From NCBI RefSeq assembly GCF_927798115.1, contig NZ_CAKMMG010000007.1:1-64000 (forward strand): a stretch of DNA of 64,000 nt, in the 5' to 3' direction. Position 1 is the first letter of the stretch, and each line of letters begins with the position of its first letter. Source of the DNA: Paenibacillus auburnensis (GTDB lineage Bacteria > Bacillota > Bacilli > Paenibacillales > Paenibacillaceae). The translations under genes were made by a program, and so were the position numbers. Below, one piece after another: positions 25,317 through 34,908 of this stretch. Below the pieces are notes generated by a model. The model was given only the letters and a program-made list of their open reading frames with translations, was not told the origin of the DNA and ran no database searches.

Positions 25317-28300
25317 ATGAAACCGGTAGTAAGAGAGCATATACAGCAACTCGATGTATCACTTGGCGGGGGGATCGTCAGCGACAAAATCAGAGTAGAC
25401 ACGATCGATAACCCGATCCTGATCATCGGACTCGGCGGTACGGGTATCGATGCCCTGCTGCGGCTGAAATACCAGATTAACCGCCGCTTTAAGCTGCCCG
25501 AAGATCCGCTCTCCAAGAAGAAGCGCGATAAGCCGGACAACGTGGAATTCCTGGCTTTTGAGACGAATGAACAGGACCGCGGCAAAAAATACAAAGGTAT
25601 CGGCCTTGATCCGCAGAACGAGTTCGTGCTGCTGGCAAACGCGGAAATCGGCGGCCTGCTGCAAAACAGAAGCATTCTCGACCCCTACATTACCGAATGG
25701 CTGTCGCCGGAGCTGAGCATTACCGATGGCATGAACGGTGCCGCCGGTGTACGTCAGGCCGGACGCCTGCTGTTGTTCACCAAGATCAATCAGGTCGTGG
25801 GTGCAATTGACAAGAAGATCAAGACGCTGTCCGTCGGCACCAGCAAGAAGCTGATGGTGTTCCTGCTCACCGGCCTCTCCGGAGGTACGGGAAGCGGAGC
25901 TTTTCTGGATATTGCTTATATCGTGCGCGGCATTATTGAACGCGACTACGGCGCGGCGGGCATTGACCGGGTCAATACACTGGGCTACCTGTTCACACCG
26001 GACGTCAATCTGGCGAATAAAAGCCTCAGCGAGCATACCCGCGAGTATATCCGTAAGAATGGCTATGCGGCGCTCAAAGAGCTGGATTACTGGATGAATG
26101 TGGACAGCCGGGGCGAGCGGTTCCGTCAGCAGTACGGAAATATTCTCACCGTGAATTCGCCGCTGCCGCCGTTCAACCTGTGTCATCTGATCTCCGCGAC
26201 CAATACGGAGGGCAAGCTGCTGGAGAATGCCTATGATTACTGTATGAACGTCACGGCAGAGAACATCACCAACTTTATGGCCAGCGAAGAAAAAGCATCG
26301 GGCGAGGAATTCGCCATCCACGACTATATCAGCAACATCCGTACGAACATTGCGCAGATGAATAAGACGTACCCTGCCAATTATGAATACAACATTATCG
26401 GGGCTTCGTCGGCTGTGCTGCCGATTGAGGAAATGACCACCTATCTCGCCTACCGCCTGTTCGACAAAATGGACAAGATGTTCCAGCAGGCACCCGGCCA
26501 GGAGGATGTGGAGAAGTTCGCGCGCAAGCTTGGAATCGACCTCGATACCATGGTCAAAACCTTTGAATCCCGCGTACCCGAACCGCTGCCCGGCTATCAG
26601 AACAGCGAGCGGCTCAGCCACGCCAATGTTATCAAAAATCAGGTCGTGGATATGGACACCGAGCTGGAGCAGAACTTCCTGTCCCGGGCGCGTGAGGAAT
26701 ATATCAAATCCAAAAAACAGCTCCCCGGCGAAATCACCGGACGTTTCAGTGAGGAGCTGGAACGCATCTTCCTGCATCCTGAGCAGGGACCGTTCTATGT
26801 CTCGCGGCTGCTCTATACCGAAAAGGGCTTCTGCATCCTGAAGCTGATCCAGTCTTATATCGAAGCGCTGCGTGAAAGTCTTCTGCGCCTGCCGCGTGAT
26901 ATTGAGACAGCGCAGGACAGCGCGGAAGAGAAACTGGGCGATGCGCGCAGCGCTTTTGTCTCCAAGGAGAAGAAGAAAAACGCTTATATCGAAGCCAAGA
27001 TCAACGAGTACTGGCTGCATGCCGATGTGGAGCGCACAGAGCAGATGATCCAGTTCTACGAGGATCTGTTTGAGCTGCTGAATGAGGAGAATAACCGGAT
27101 TTACGGCGTGTTTACAGAGATTCTTAGTGCGCTGAGCTCGATTTTCGAGAAGAACGGGGATATTCTGCTGAGCGGTGAAGAGCAGGCGGATCACAAGGGC
27201 AACAAAACCTACTATTGGAATATCGTCAACGTGCCGGATATTTCCGCGACGATCTCTAAGGTGATGGACCAGAAGGACGGCGATGACCTGATCCGTGACT
27301 TTACTCGTGAAATGCTTAAGCATTCCGGACGCTGGGTCAGAGAGCAGGAGATCGATATTGTCCGTTCTATTTCCGAGTTCCTGAGCGATAAATTCGGGGA
27401 TCTGATTACCCGTTCCATGGAAGATTTCCTGGTGATGAAATACGGCCGCGAGGAGCCGCTGGACAAATTCGTGGAGCGGATTATCGCCGGCCGGCTGGAT
27501 GAGGATGCGGTTCCGATTTTCCATCTCAGCAACAGCTCGGGCAGCCTGCACTTCCCGTCATGGGGCTTCGTGTCTGTGCCGGTCAAAGCGCCTGGCATCC
27601 TGAAGGGGATCCGCAATTACCAGAATAACGCGCTCGGCAAGTCACAGTTTACAGTTAAGGAGAGCGAGGTCAAGAACCGGATTTTCTGGCTCAATACCCG
27701 CAACGGGGTGCCGCTCTTCGTCTATACGCCGCTCCGGGTGTTCGAGGAGAATTATGAACGGACGATCCTCGACAAGGAAGGCATCGGCCGCCATCTGGTA
27801 ATGACCGACAAGAATAACTGGACCTACCTGCCGTCTCCGATTCCGGAGAAGTCATGGGGTGACACCTATGTTAACCCGCGTGTCCGTGAATACAACGCCA
27901 GAGTGCGGGCAGATTTCGCCCGGGCGCTGGCGAGCGGCGTTATCATCGAGAAGGGCCCCGACGAAAATACGAGCAGCCGTTTCTCGGTCATCTTCACCAA
28001 GCCGTTTGATCTGGAGAAGCTGCTCGGCGGCTATGATCTGCAGCTGGGCTCGTCCCGTCCGAATCTCGGAGAAGTGAAAAAGGCAGCCGACGAGCTGCGG
28101 ACGCTGCGTGAGAACGGGCTGGAACGCGAAGGGGTCAAGGATATTTTCGGGAGCATCAACATGGAGCTGGCCCAGGAGAACCTGATCCGCTCCCCGCAGC
28201 TGATCACCCGTGTCCGCGAGGAGCTGCTCAAATATGACGCGCTGACAGCCAAAGCAGCTGAGCTGGACGCTCTACTCCGACAGTATCTCGACGAAGATAA

Positions 28301-28706
28301 GTGGCTGGACCAGTTCATCGAGGCGCTTTATACCGATACCATCGTCAAAAAAGGCGCACTGTATGTCTATGACCGTGACGAGGAAGAAGAGGCCTGGGAG
28401 CCGTTCGCTAATTTAATGAAAGAACGCAGCTATGTGGAATATGCCGTATACCGCCATTTCCGCGAACTGGATGAGAAGAGCCGTAGTGTGCTGCTGCGCA
28501 AAGCGGCGCGCCGCTCCGGGGAAATGACAGCAGCTGAAGATGTGACCCCGCTGCTGTATAAGCTGGAGGGACTGTATGTTTCCTTCCTGGAGGCACGCGA
28601 CAGTCTGGAATACGAGCGGGTAGAGCATGCCAATGGTGATGAAATGTATGGCTTCTACAAGAGTCTGACCGGCAAGCTCGGCAGTATCCGCAGGAAGCTG
28701 AAGTAA
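25317..28706 (+). CDS. Large tubulin-like GTPase
   Basis: The 1129-residue protein carries the tubulin/FtsZ nucleotide-binding signature GGTGSG at 189-194 inside a Rossmann-type domain. A first glycine loop, GLGGTG, is at 38-43, and the GYAALKELDYWM stretch is characteristic of the Pfam Tubulin-like (Tubulin_2) family. The remaining 700 residues are mostly helical with charged coiled-coil parts. I infer GTP-dependent filament or ring assembly in the cytoplasm. GGGGAG precedes ATG 25317. The next gene starts 4 nt after its stop. This is the probable cytoskeletal core of the locus. Confidence 0.85.
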   Translation: MKPVVREHIQQLDVSLGGGIVSDKIRVDTIDNPILIIGLGGTGIDALLRLKYQINRRFKLPEDPLSKKKRDKPDNVEFLAFETNEQDRGKKYKGIGLDPQNEFVLLANAEIGGLLQNRSILDPYITEWLSPELSITDGMNGAAGVRQAGRLLLFTKINQVVGAIDKKIKTLSVGTSKKLMVFLLTGLSGGTGSGAFLDIAYIVRGIIERDYGAAGIDRVNTLGYLFTPDVNLANKSLSEHTREYIRKNGYAALKELDYWMNVDSRGERFRQQYGNILTVNSPLPPFNLCHLISATNTEGKLLENAYDYCMNVTAENITNFMASEEKASGEEFAIHDYISNIRTNIAQMNKTYPANYEYNIIGASSAVLPIEEMTTYLAYRLFDKMDKMFQQAPGQEDVEKFARKLGIDLDTMVKTFESRVPEPLPGYQNSERLSHANVIKNQVVDMDTELEQNFLSRAREEYIKSKKQLPGEITGRFSEELERIFLHPEQGPFYVSRLLYTEKGFCILKLIQSYIEALRESLLRLPRDIETAQDSAEEKLGDARSAFVSKEKKKNAYIEAKINEYWLHADVERTEQMIQFYEDLFELLNEENNRIYGVFTEILSALSSIFEKNGDILLSGEEQADHKGNKTYYWNIVNVPDISATISKVMDQKDGDDLIRDFTREMLKHSGRWVREQEIDIVRSISEFLSDKFGDLITRSMEDFLVMKYGREEPLDKFVERIIAGRLDEDAVPIFHLSNSSGSLHFPSWGFVSVPVKAPGILKGIRNYQNNALGKSQFTVKESEVKNRIFWLNTRNGVPLFVYTPLRVFEENYERTILDKEGIGRHLVMTDKNNWTYLPSPIPEKSWGDTYVNPRVREYNARVRADFARALASGVIIEKGPDENTSSRFSVIFTKPFDLEKLLGGYDLQLGSSRPNLGEVKKAADELRTLRENGLEREGVKDIFGSINMELAQENLIRSPQLITRVREELLKYDALTAKAAELDALLRQYLDEDKWLDQFIEALYTDTIVKKGALYVYDRDEEEEAWEPFANLMKERSYVEYAVYRHFRELDEKSRSVLLRKAARRSGEMTAAEDVTPLLYKLEGLYVSFLEARDSLEYERVEHANGDEMYGFYKSLTGKLGSIRRKLK

Positions 28707-28710
28707 GCCT

Positions 28711-31149
28711 ATGATTAGAACAGAAGCGCTTGGATATGCCGAACAATACGCGGCGCAGGAAGAGGCGCAGCACAGCAAGGGGGATGGGCGCAGCAGCATC
28801 CATTACCCTGCGCTGTTCCTGTTCCTGGGCGACAAAGTAACCCCGGCCATCGGCCCGGTGCTGGAGCGCTGTGAGCGGAAGTGGGACAATGCCGCTGGCG
28901 TTCTGGCGCTGCATGCGGCCGCTCAAGGCAGCAGCGGGCAGGGCAGCGGCAAAGGATATGGCGTTAAGGTGCAGGAGACGGGTAAGGATTATACCGATGA
29001 TAGCAGCAGGGAACGGGTGATGACCATGGGTCTGCCGGACACGGCAGGCCGTGACCCCCGCACGGTTCGCCAAGATGTCTACCGTGAGTTCCACGAAGAC
29101 AGCCGTTATCTGGCCGGGATGAACCGGACGCTCCGGCGTCTTGGCAACAGCATAGCGGACTATGGACGGCTGTACTCTTCCTTCGACGTTATCCATCTCT
29201 CCATCATTACGCGGGTCGATGACCCGCTTAATGTGCTGCTGCCGGAAGTTGCCCTGCTGGCCCGCGCGGTGCTCGGACAGTCGTTCAAGTCGGTGCAGAC
29301 CGACCTGTACGTTCTGATCAACGAGCGGGAGCAGGGGGACAACTTCGGATATTCCAGCTCGGTAGGGCTGGCTTTTCTGCGTGAGCTGGACGGAATGCAG
29401 CTGCCTGGCTACAAGTTTAATGCTCCGCTTCTGGTTACAGAGGAGGGGTTATCCATTCCGGTAGCCCATGGTCCATCTGCGATGTTTGATCTCGTCTATC
29501 TGCTCTCGGATAAAAACGAGCGCGGCATGATGTCTGCGGGCGGCATGGAAGACAACTATGAGATTATCGCACATATTAGTCTGCTCAAGAACCGAGTGCG
29601 GCCATTGTCGGACCAGGCCACCGGACACGGCGGCTATAACAATATGACGTTCAAAAGTGGGATCCGCGGCAGCACGGGCAGAGAAGGGTATGCTTCCGCC
29701 GGCTTCTCCGCGGTGCGCAGGCCGAGCAAGCCGATTGCTTTAGCGGTGCTGTACCATGCTTTTCATTACCTTGCCGCAGAGCTGCGCGGCGGGGGCAGCA
29801 GCTGGAGTCTGCGCGAGCGGCAGGCACTGCTAGGCCTCACTCCCGAAGCGCTGCGCGAGCGGGCCGCCGGCCTCTTGCCGGATGAGGCGGGAATCGCCGA
29901 GATGACCGGGCTGATGAGCCACGGCCGCCCGTCCTTTAGCGAGCTGAAGCCGCTGACGCTGCGCGAGGCGGAAGAGCTGCTGTTCGGGGGCGGCGGTGAG
30001 GCGTATTTCCGCAGCAACTTTGCGGATGTATCCGCCGCGCGGGCTGCGGCCCTTGACCCTGCCCGCGAGTGGGGCGCCGTGCTGGCGGCTCAGGAGCAGT
30101 CCGCTGCGCCGGTGACGTTCTACCAGCTGGCGGAATGGACGGCCGAGCAGGGCGAGGCCGGAGGCAGCGTGCTGAACGCGCTGCGCCAGCACATGGGCGG
30201 CCTCCGCTCGGCGATTGCCTCCGCCGAGGAGGAGCTGGACCGGCTCTACAGTGAAACTGTAGACCGCCAGTCCTTCCAGCGGGTGCCGCTGCTCGACAAG
30301 CGGACCGTGCGTAATTTCATTCATTATTTATTTGATAGTATATACACCAGGAAATACGAGATTCTGCGTCTTAAGCTGGAGCTTAACTTAGCGGTAAGCT
30401 ATGACACTGCGCTGGAGCAGCTACATGCGGAGAGCAAAGCCAAAGTGCAGACGATGGAGGCGCTGGATGAAGAGCTGCGCAGTCTGGCGCTGGCCAGCAC
30501 CCTGCGCTCGAGTGAAGCGGTAGACCAGAATATCATGGAGTACTACCGCACCGTGACCGCGGAAGTCATGCAGGATATTCAGACCCGGCGCGGCGCAAAT
30601 ATCTTTGCAAGCGACCGGTTCATGGGCAGCATCTCAGAGCTGCTCCGCCAGGGCGGCACCGCTGTCATCCGCCGCCTGATCGACGTATGCAGGAAAGAGC
30701 TGCTGACGGCGGAGCCGTTCGCACTGCCCTTCGAAGAAGAGCTGCTGCGGCGGGCGAATGTCGCAGCTGCGTATGAGAACCGCGAGATTGTGTCCAAGGA
30801 GGAGCTGTTCAAGCGGCTCTATCTCAGTCTCGAGGATGGGGCCAGCATCAATGTCCGCCTGTTCGAATATACACAGGAACACCGCCATGAAGAGAAATAT
30901 TTCTTCGGCGACAGTGCCTCCGAATTTCTGCGCTATGCCCTGACTGTTGACGAGACTACCCGGATCTACCGGCTGGGTGTTGTTCACGAGCAGCGCAGAA
31001 GTGGAGTCGAGAAGCTGAACCTGATGGGCGGCTTCCATCTGGAGGATCTGCTCTATTACCGCAACGGCAAGGTTTATTATGAAACCTATGTCCAGAACGG
31101 TTACCGGCTGCATGGCGTGGATGAGGAGCAGCTGCCGGTGCTTAGATAA
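28711..31149 (+). CDS. Large protein partner of the tubulin-like GTPase
   Basis: I do not recognise a named family. The 812-residue protein starts 4 nt after the tubulin-like stop and has a weak binding site, so it is probably made by coupled translation in similar amounts. The N-terminal part (about 1-330) alternates strands and helices like a tubulin-type Rossmann fold (ALFLFLGDK, FDVIHLSIITRVDDP, DLVYLLSDKNERG), but the GGTGSG loop is missing. The middle and C-terminal parts are helical with coiled coils (about 480-640). I suspect a degenerate, non-hydrolysing tubulin-like partner. Confidence 0.72.
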   Translation: MIRTEALGYAEQYAAQEEAQHSKGDGRSSIHYPALFLFLGDKVTPAIGPVLERCERKWDNAAGVLALHAAAQGSSGQGSGKGYGVKVQETGKDYTDDSSRERVMTMGLPDTAGRDPRTVRQDVYREFHEDSRYLAGMNRTLRRLGNSIADYGRLYSSFDVIHLSIITRVDDPLNVLLPEVALLARAVLGQSFKSVQTDLYVLINEREQGDNFGYSSSVGLAFLRELDGMQLPGYKFNAPLLVTEEGLSIPVAHGPSAMFDLVYLLSDKNERGMMSAGGMEDNYEIIAHISLLKNRVRPLSDQATGHGGYNNMTFKSGIRGSTGREGYASAGFSAVRRPSKPIALAVLYHAFHYLAAELRGGGSSWSLRERQALLGLTPEALRERAAGLLPDEAGIAEMTGLMSHGRPSFSELKPLTLREAEELLFGGGGEAYFRSNFADVSAARAAALDPAREWGAVLAAQEQSAAPVTFYQLAEWTAEQGEAGGSVLNALRQHMGGLRSAIASAEEELDRLYSETVDRQSFQRVPLLDKRTVRNFIHYLFDSIYTRKYEILRLKLELNLAVSYDTALEQLHAESKAKVQTMEALDEELRSLALASTLRSSEAVDQNIMEYYRTVTAEVMQDIQTRRGANIFASDRFMGSISELLRQGGTAVIRRLIDVCRKELLTAEPFALPFEEELLRRANVAAAYENREIVSKEELFKRLYLSLEDGASINVRLFEYTQEHRHEEKYFFGDSASEFLRYALTVDETTRIYRLGVVHEQRRSGVEKLNLMGGFHLEDLLYYRNGKVYYETYVQNGYRLHGVDEEQLPVLR

Positions 31150-31201
31150 GTAGGATAGATGAAGTATGGGGATGAAGTATATGTAAACTTATTTCAGGGC
31201 A

Positions 31202-31223
31202 GGGCTGGGGGAATCCCCCGCCC
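31202..31223 (+). terminator. Possible weak terminator within the cluster
   Basis: GGGC-t-GGGGG pairs with CCCCC-GCCC around a 3-nt loop. The tail is T-rich but broken (TTCTGCTTCT). It could separate the tubulin part from the second vWA part or only reduce read-through. Confidence 0.45.
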
Positions 31224-31280
31224 TTCTGCTTCTATTGCTTAAAGTACACTTGAATAAAGCGATAATCCTTCAACTGAGGT

Positions 31281-31418
31281 TTCTATTGCATTTTGTACAG
31301 CAGAATCAGGCCAAACCCGTTTTTCAGAGCATTTATTCAATTTTCTGTTGTAGAGAATGCAGTAGAATTGAATTTGAACCATCCCGGAAGGCATTCTGTT
31401 GCACTAAATGCAGCAGAG
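31281..31418. repeat. Three 25-bp quasi-palindromes
   Basis: Copies at 31281-31305, 31343-31367 and 31394-31418 are each exactly 25 bp. Each runs TTCT(A/G)TTG at the left and CAG(C/T)AGA(A/G) at the right, with changes that keep the symmetry. They fill the 394-bp gap between the two halves of the cluster. Spacing is 62 and 51 bp and irregular, unlike CRISPR. They could be protein-binding sites or a dispersed intergenic repeat. Confidence 0.6.
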
Positions 31419-31543
31419 TGGCTTTTGCCAGTTTCTCCGCCGCCTCCGCTAAGCAACAGACGTCAAGAGCATGACTGGCTGGCTGCACTCCGGCAGCAGT
31501 ATGATTATAAATTCTAAGTTTCTTCCGGAAAGGATGAGTAACG

Positions 31544-32824
31544 ATGCAGCGAAAAATCAATCTGCTCTTATTGTGCTTCAGCCTGCTGGGCGGCGGAGTG
31601 GCTTATATCCTCGGCGAGCTGCTGCTCGGCCGCAGGCCTTATGACCTGCCGTTTATCTTGATTGTCGGCATCTATTTCGCCATCGTGGCCCTTGGTATCG
31701 GGCTGGGTGCCCTGCTTGCCGAGATGATCTCGCCGAGACTAAACGGCTTATCATGGAAGCAGCGTTATCTTGGCATGTCGTGGAAGCTGCTGCCGCTGAC
31801 AGTGGTACTGCTGTTTGGCGTCGGTGCGCTGACGGAGTTTGTGTATGAGCTGAATTTTGGCGGCATCAAACCCATCAAAAATGTGGTCATGGTCATCGAC
31901 GACTCTGGCAGCATGCAGCAGAGTGATCCGGACAACAGCCGGTACGCAGCAGCCGAGGCGCTGGTCCAGCAGATGGACAAGGATAACCAGGTGGCTGTAG
32001 TGACGTTTAGCCAGGATGCCTCAGTCGTTCAGCCGCTAATCTCACTCAAAAGTCCCGAAAACCGCGAGAAGGTATCAGAGGTAATCCGCAGTCTGCAGAC
32101 AACGGATGGCGGAACAAATATCAGCGGCGCCCTTACTGAGGCGATGAACGTGATTAACAGTGACGGCCAGACCAGCCGGGGAGCTATGGTAATTATGCTG
32201 TCCGACGGCTTCAGTGAGTTTGATACGTCCAGAGAGCTGATCGAGTATGTGAGCCGCGGGATTGCGGTGAACACCGTCGGTCTTGCCCTGGATGACCAGT
32301 CCGGTTCCCGCCTGCTGCAGGACATTGCTGCCACAACAGGCGGGCAATATTACGATGTTACAGATGCGGGCCGGCTGGGCGATGTGTTCCAGCAGATTTA
32401 TGACCGGCTGGGTGACCGTACGCTGCTAACAGAACGCAGTGATGCTACAGCAGACAGCCCTTATTACGCGGCAGTACGGATCTTGGCGCTGATTCTGATC
32501 GGTACCGCTCTCGGTGTCGGACTGGGTATTGTGTTTGACAACCGTCATTTGGCCAAAAGCTTCGGATTCGGCGGATGGGTTGCCGGACTTTGTGCCGGTC
32601 TGATTCTTGAATTCGGACTCAGCGGCCAATCCTTCGGCGATGCGCTGATCCGCCTGATTGCTCTGCTGGTGCTGGCGGCAATCATCTCACTCTTTACCTA
32701 TGTGGTGCCGGTAGGCGAAGGCCGCCTGTCCCGCAGGGGGAGAAGAGAGGCAGCCGCTGCTGCGCCTTCTTCGTCGGAGGGTTTCCATTCCCCCCGCAGG
32801 AACCGGGGCAGCAAAGGCTTTTAA
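31544..32824 (+). CDS. vWA-domain membrane protein
   Basis: This 426-residue protein has two or three N-terminal membrane helices (about 4-25, 35-60 and 80-97). A vWA domain follows (about 113-285) with an intact MIDAS: D119-x-S121-x-S123, TDGGTN and MLSDGFS. Three or four C-terminal membrane helices (about 304-395) precede a basic cytoplasmic tail. It resembles the BatA/BatB layout in which a vWA domain is displayed outside. AAAGGATG precedes ATG 31544. It begins the second half of the plus-strand cluster after a repeat-filled gap. Confidence 0.87.
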   Translation: MQRKINLLLLCFSLLGGGVAYILGELLLGRRPYDLPFILIVGIYFAIVALGIGLGALLAEMISPRLNGLSWKQRYLGMSWKLLPLTVVLLFGVGALTEFVYELNFGGIKPIKNVVMVIDDSGSMQQSDPDNSRYAAAEALVQQMDKDNQVAVVTFSQDASVVQPLISLKSPENREKVSEVIRSLQTTDGGTNISGALTEAMNVINSDGQTSRGAMVIMLSDGFSEFDTSRELIEYVSRGIAVNTVGLALDDQSGSRLLQDIAATTGGQYYDVTDAGRLGDVFQQIYDRLGDRTLLTERSDATADSPYYAAVRILALILIGTALGVGLGIVFDNRHLAKSFGFGGWVAGLCAGLILEFGLSGQSFGDALIRLIALLVLAAIISLFTYVVPVGEGRLSRRGRREAAAAAPSSSEGFHSPRRNRGSKGF

Positions 32825-32869
32825 CCGGAGTTTGGAACGTGAATGTGAATGTGAAAGGAGCTTACAGAC

Positions 32870-33505
32870 ATGAGGTACGCCGAAGATAGTGCCTCCGCAC
32901 CGGCAATTACAGATGTGACTGCCCGGGTGGAGGACCGGTTCTGTACGCTTAGATGGCGCTGGCCGGACGGCGTACAGGCGGTCTATGTCCATAAGGCATC
33001 AGCAGAAGTGCCGGATCATGGAGAGTTTCCGCCTTCCGGCATGAAGCTGTACACCCGCGAGGAGTATAAGGCGAATAACGGATACCGGGACCGGATGGAT
33101 GACATCGGCCTGATTGTCTATACCATATATGCCCGGCTGGAAGGCAACGGGGAGATTATGCTGGTACGCCAGCGGGACGGTGCTAATCAAACGACTGTCA
33201 GCGCTGGCAAGGCAAGGATTTATTACTCTATAGTCCAGAAAAAAGCATTATTCGGCAAACAAAAAACGGTACATATGACGATTACCGCGGAAGCGCCTGT
33301 GCCGAAGGATGTGCTCTGCTACGTCAAAAAAAGAGGCGGTTATCCGGCCTCCAGGGAGGACGGGGTCCTCTTCCATTTCGTGCAGGACTTTGCTGCCGGA
33401 CGAAATGCGCTTCCGCCGATTGAGATCGGCAAAGAGGACTTTGTACGAATCTTTTTTACTGACGGCCGCAAATACGGACTGTATTACGAGCTGGTGCCGG
33501 AGTAG
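32870..33505 (+). CDS. Beta-rich hypothetical protein of the GTPase locus
   Basis: The 211-residue soluble protein has no signal peptide. Two beta-sandwich-like halves are visible. The first (about 8-110) has the FCTLRWRWPDGVQAVYVHK opening typical of fibronectin-III-like folds, and the second (about 112-211) ends in a strand pair. I do not recognise a named family. The start ATG 32870 has GAAAGGAG upstream. It lies between the second vWA gene and the GTPase gene and may bridge them. Confidence 0.7.
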   Translation: MRYAEDSASAPAITDVTARVEDRFCTLRWRWPDGVQAVYVHKASAEVPDHGEFPPSGMKLYTREEYKANNGYRDRMDDIGLIVYTIYARLEGNGEIMLVRQRDGANQTTVSAGKARIYYSIVQKKALFGKQKTVHMTITAEAPVPKDVLCYVKKRGGYPASREDGVLFHFVQDFAAGRNALPPIEIGKEDFVRIFFTDGRKYGLYYELVPE

Positions 33506-33645
33506 GCCGGGGCAGAGGGCTGTTGATGAGCGCGTTTTAGCGACCCGGTTGGGTTATCGAAACTTAAGTTTATGCTTCACTAGCGAGTTTTGTCCGGAGC
33601 ATTTCAATGGAGGTTACGCTCACAAAACTTTTAGGAGGATGAGAA

Positions 33646-34908
33646 ATGTCGTTTTTCAGCCGCTTTATGAAGAAAAACCAGCCGCAGCCGCGGCCGCTTT
33701 TTTATGATATTGTGTGCCCTTACTGCTTCACGAAGTTTCAGCCGGAGGATGTGGTCTTCCGGGCGATGCACAGCCGTGAAGATGATGAGAACTATGCGCT
33801 GGGCGAAGATGATGCGCTGAACAAATACCGCGAGCGCTTCGGCCTCGATACGGTGGATGATATGGAAGCGATTCTGAATCCGGCGGATATTCCGGAAGAA
33901 TACCATCATTACACCGACCATGTGCTGACCGGCATCACTGACCGCTACGGGGTGCTGACGCGCAGACGGCTCTGCCCGGCCTGCCATAACGAGCTGCCTG
34001 TAACAGCCGGCAAGGTACCGAGCAACATTATTTCGATCATCGGCGCTTCCCAAGTCGGGAAGTCGGTCTACATGACCTCGCTGATTCATACGCTGCAGCA
34101 TACGACGGCCGGGCATTTTGACGCGGCCTGCATGCCGCTGAATGCCGAGATCAGCCGCAAGTTCCGCACGCTGTACGAGGAGCCGCTGTTTGAGCGCGGG
34201 GATCTGCTGGCCTCGACCCAGAAGGAAAAGATGCAGGAGCCGTTTATCTTCCAGTTTGTGTTCAAGGATGAGAGCAAGCCGCCGCTGACGCTGGTATTCT
34301 TCGATGTGGCCGGTGAAGGTATGGTCGATCAGGACTATCTGGGGCTGCACGGCCAGCATATTAAGAACTCCGCAGGGATCCTATTTATGGTCGATCCGCT
34401 GCAGATCCGCTCCATCCGCGAGAAGATTCGGATTAATTACGGGGACCGTCCCGGTGAATGGGTCTCGCAGTATGACGAGCCACGCGATGTGGTGCTGACG
34501 ATGTTCGGCGATTTCATCGCCTATCAGGAGAAGAGCAAAACGGATATTCCGACGGCGGTCGTGCTGGCCAAAAGCGACATGCTGCATTCGCTCAAGGATG
34601 AGGATGGCGACTACATTAAATCCAACAGCAACGTCTTCAACAACTACGTGCACCGCAAGACACTGAATCTGGATGAATTCCACAACATTGACGGAGAAAT
34701 CCGCCGGTTTATCGAGAAGGTGGACCGTCCGTTTAAGGATACAATGGATGTGTATTTTGCCAATACTGGTTATTTCGCCGTTTCTGCGCTGGGCAGTAAC
34801 CCCGTGAACCAGAGGATAGAGGGTGTGGTCAGCCCGATCCGGGTGGACGAGCCGTTTATCTGGCTGCTGCACAAGCTGAACTATATTGAGGGGAGCGACG
34901 GGCCGTGA
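33646..34908 (+). CDS. Zinc-ribbon GTPase, double-GTPase type
   Basis: The 420-residue protein begins with a split zinc ribbon, Cys24-x2-Cys27 and Cys110-x2-Cys113-His114. A P-loop GTPase domain follows: Walker A GASQVGKS (133-140), Walker B FFDVAGEG with Asp220, and the base-recognition motif AKSD (308-311). This layout matches what I recall as the double-GTPase 2 family, found next to GAP1 proteins in predicted NTP-dependent conflict systems. It is cytoplasmic. AGGAGG precedes the ATG. The GAP1-like gene overlaps its stop (GTGA), so the two proteins are coupled. Confidence 0.82.
   Translation: MSFFSRFMKKNQPQPRPLFYDIVCPYCFTKFQPEDVVFRAMHSREDDENYALGEDDALNKYRERFGLDTVDDMEAILNPADIPEEYHHYTDHVLTGITDRYGVLTRRRLCPACHNELPVTAGKVPSNIISIIGASQVGKSVYMTSLIHTLQHTTAGHFDAACMPLNAEISRKFRTLYEEPLFERGDLLASTQKEKMQEPFIFQFVFKDESKPPLTLVFFDVAGEGMVDQDYLGLHGQHIKNSAGILFMVDPLQIRSIREKIRINYGDRPGEWVSQYDEPRDVVLTMFGDFIAYQEKSKTDIPTAVVLAKSDMLHSLKDEDGDYIKSNSNVFNNYVHRKTLNLDEFHNIDGEIRRFIEKVDRPFKDTMDVYFANTGYFAVSALGSNPVNQRIEGVVSPIRVDEPFIWLLHKLNYIEGSDGP

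Noticed and set aside
25359..27551. A 730-codon open frame antisense to the tubulin-like gene
   Set aside because: It mirrors the GC-rich codon phase of the plus-strand gene, lacks its own ribosome binding site and shows no recognisable domain. The plus strand has clear tubulin-like motifs.
31281..31418. CRISPR array
   Set aside because: There are only three copies, with unequal spacing, internal symmetry and sequence drift, and no cas genes.
33309..33707. A 132-codon frame overlapping the beta protein and GTPase starts
   Set aside because: It overlaps the end of the beta-protein gene and the start of the GTPase gene out of frame, has no binding site and has an implausible composition.
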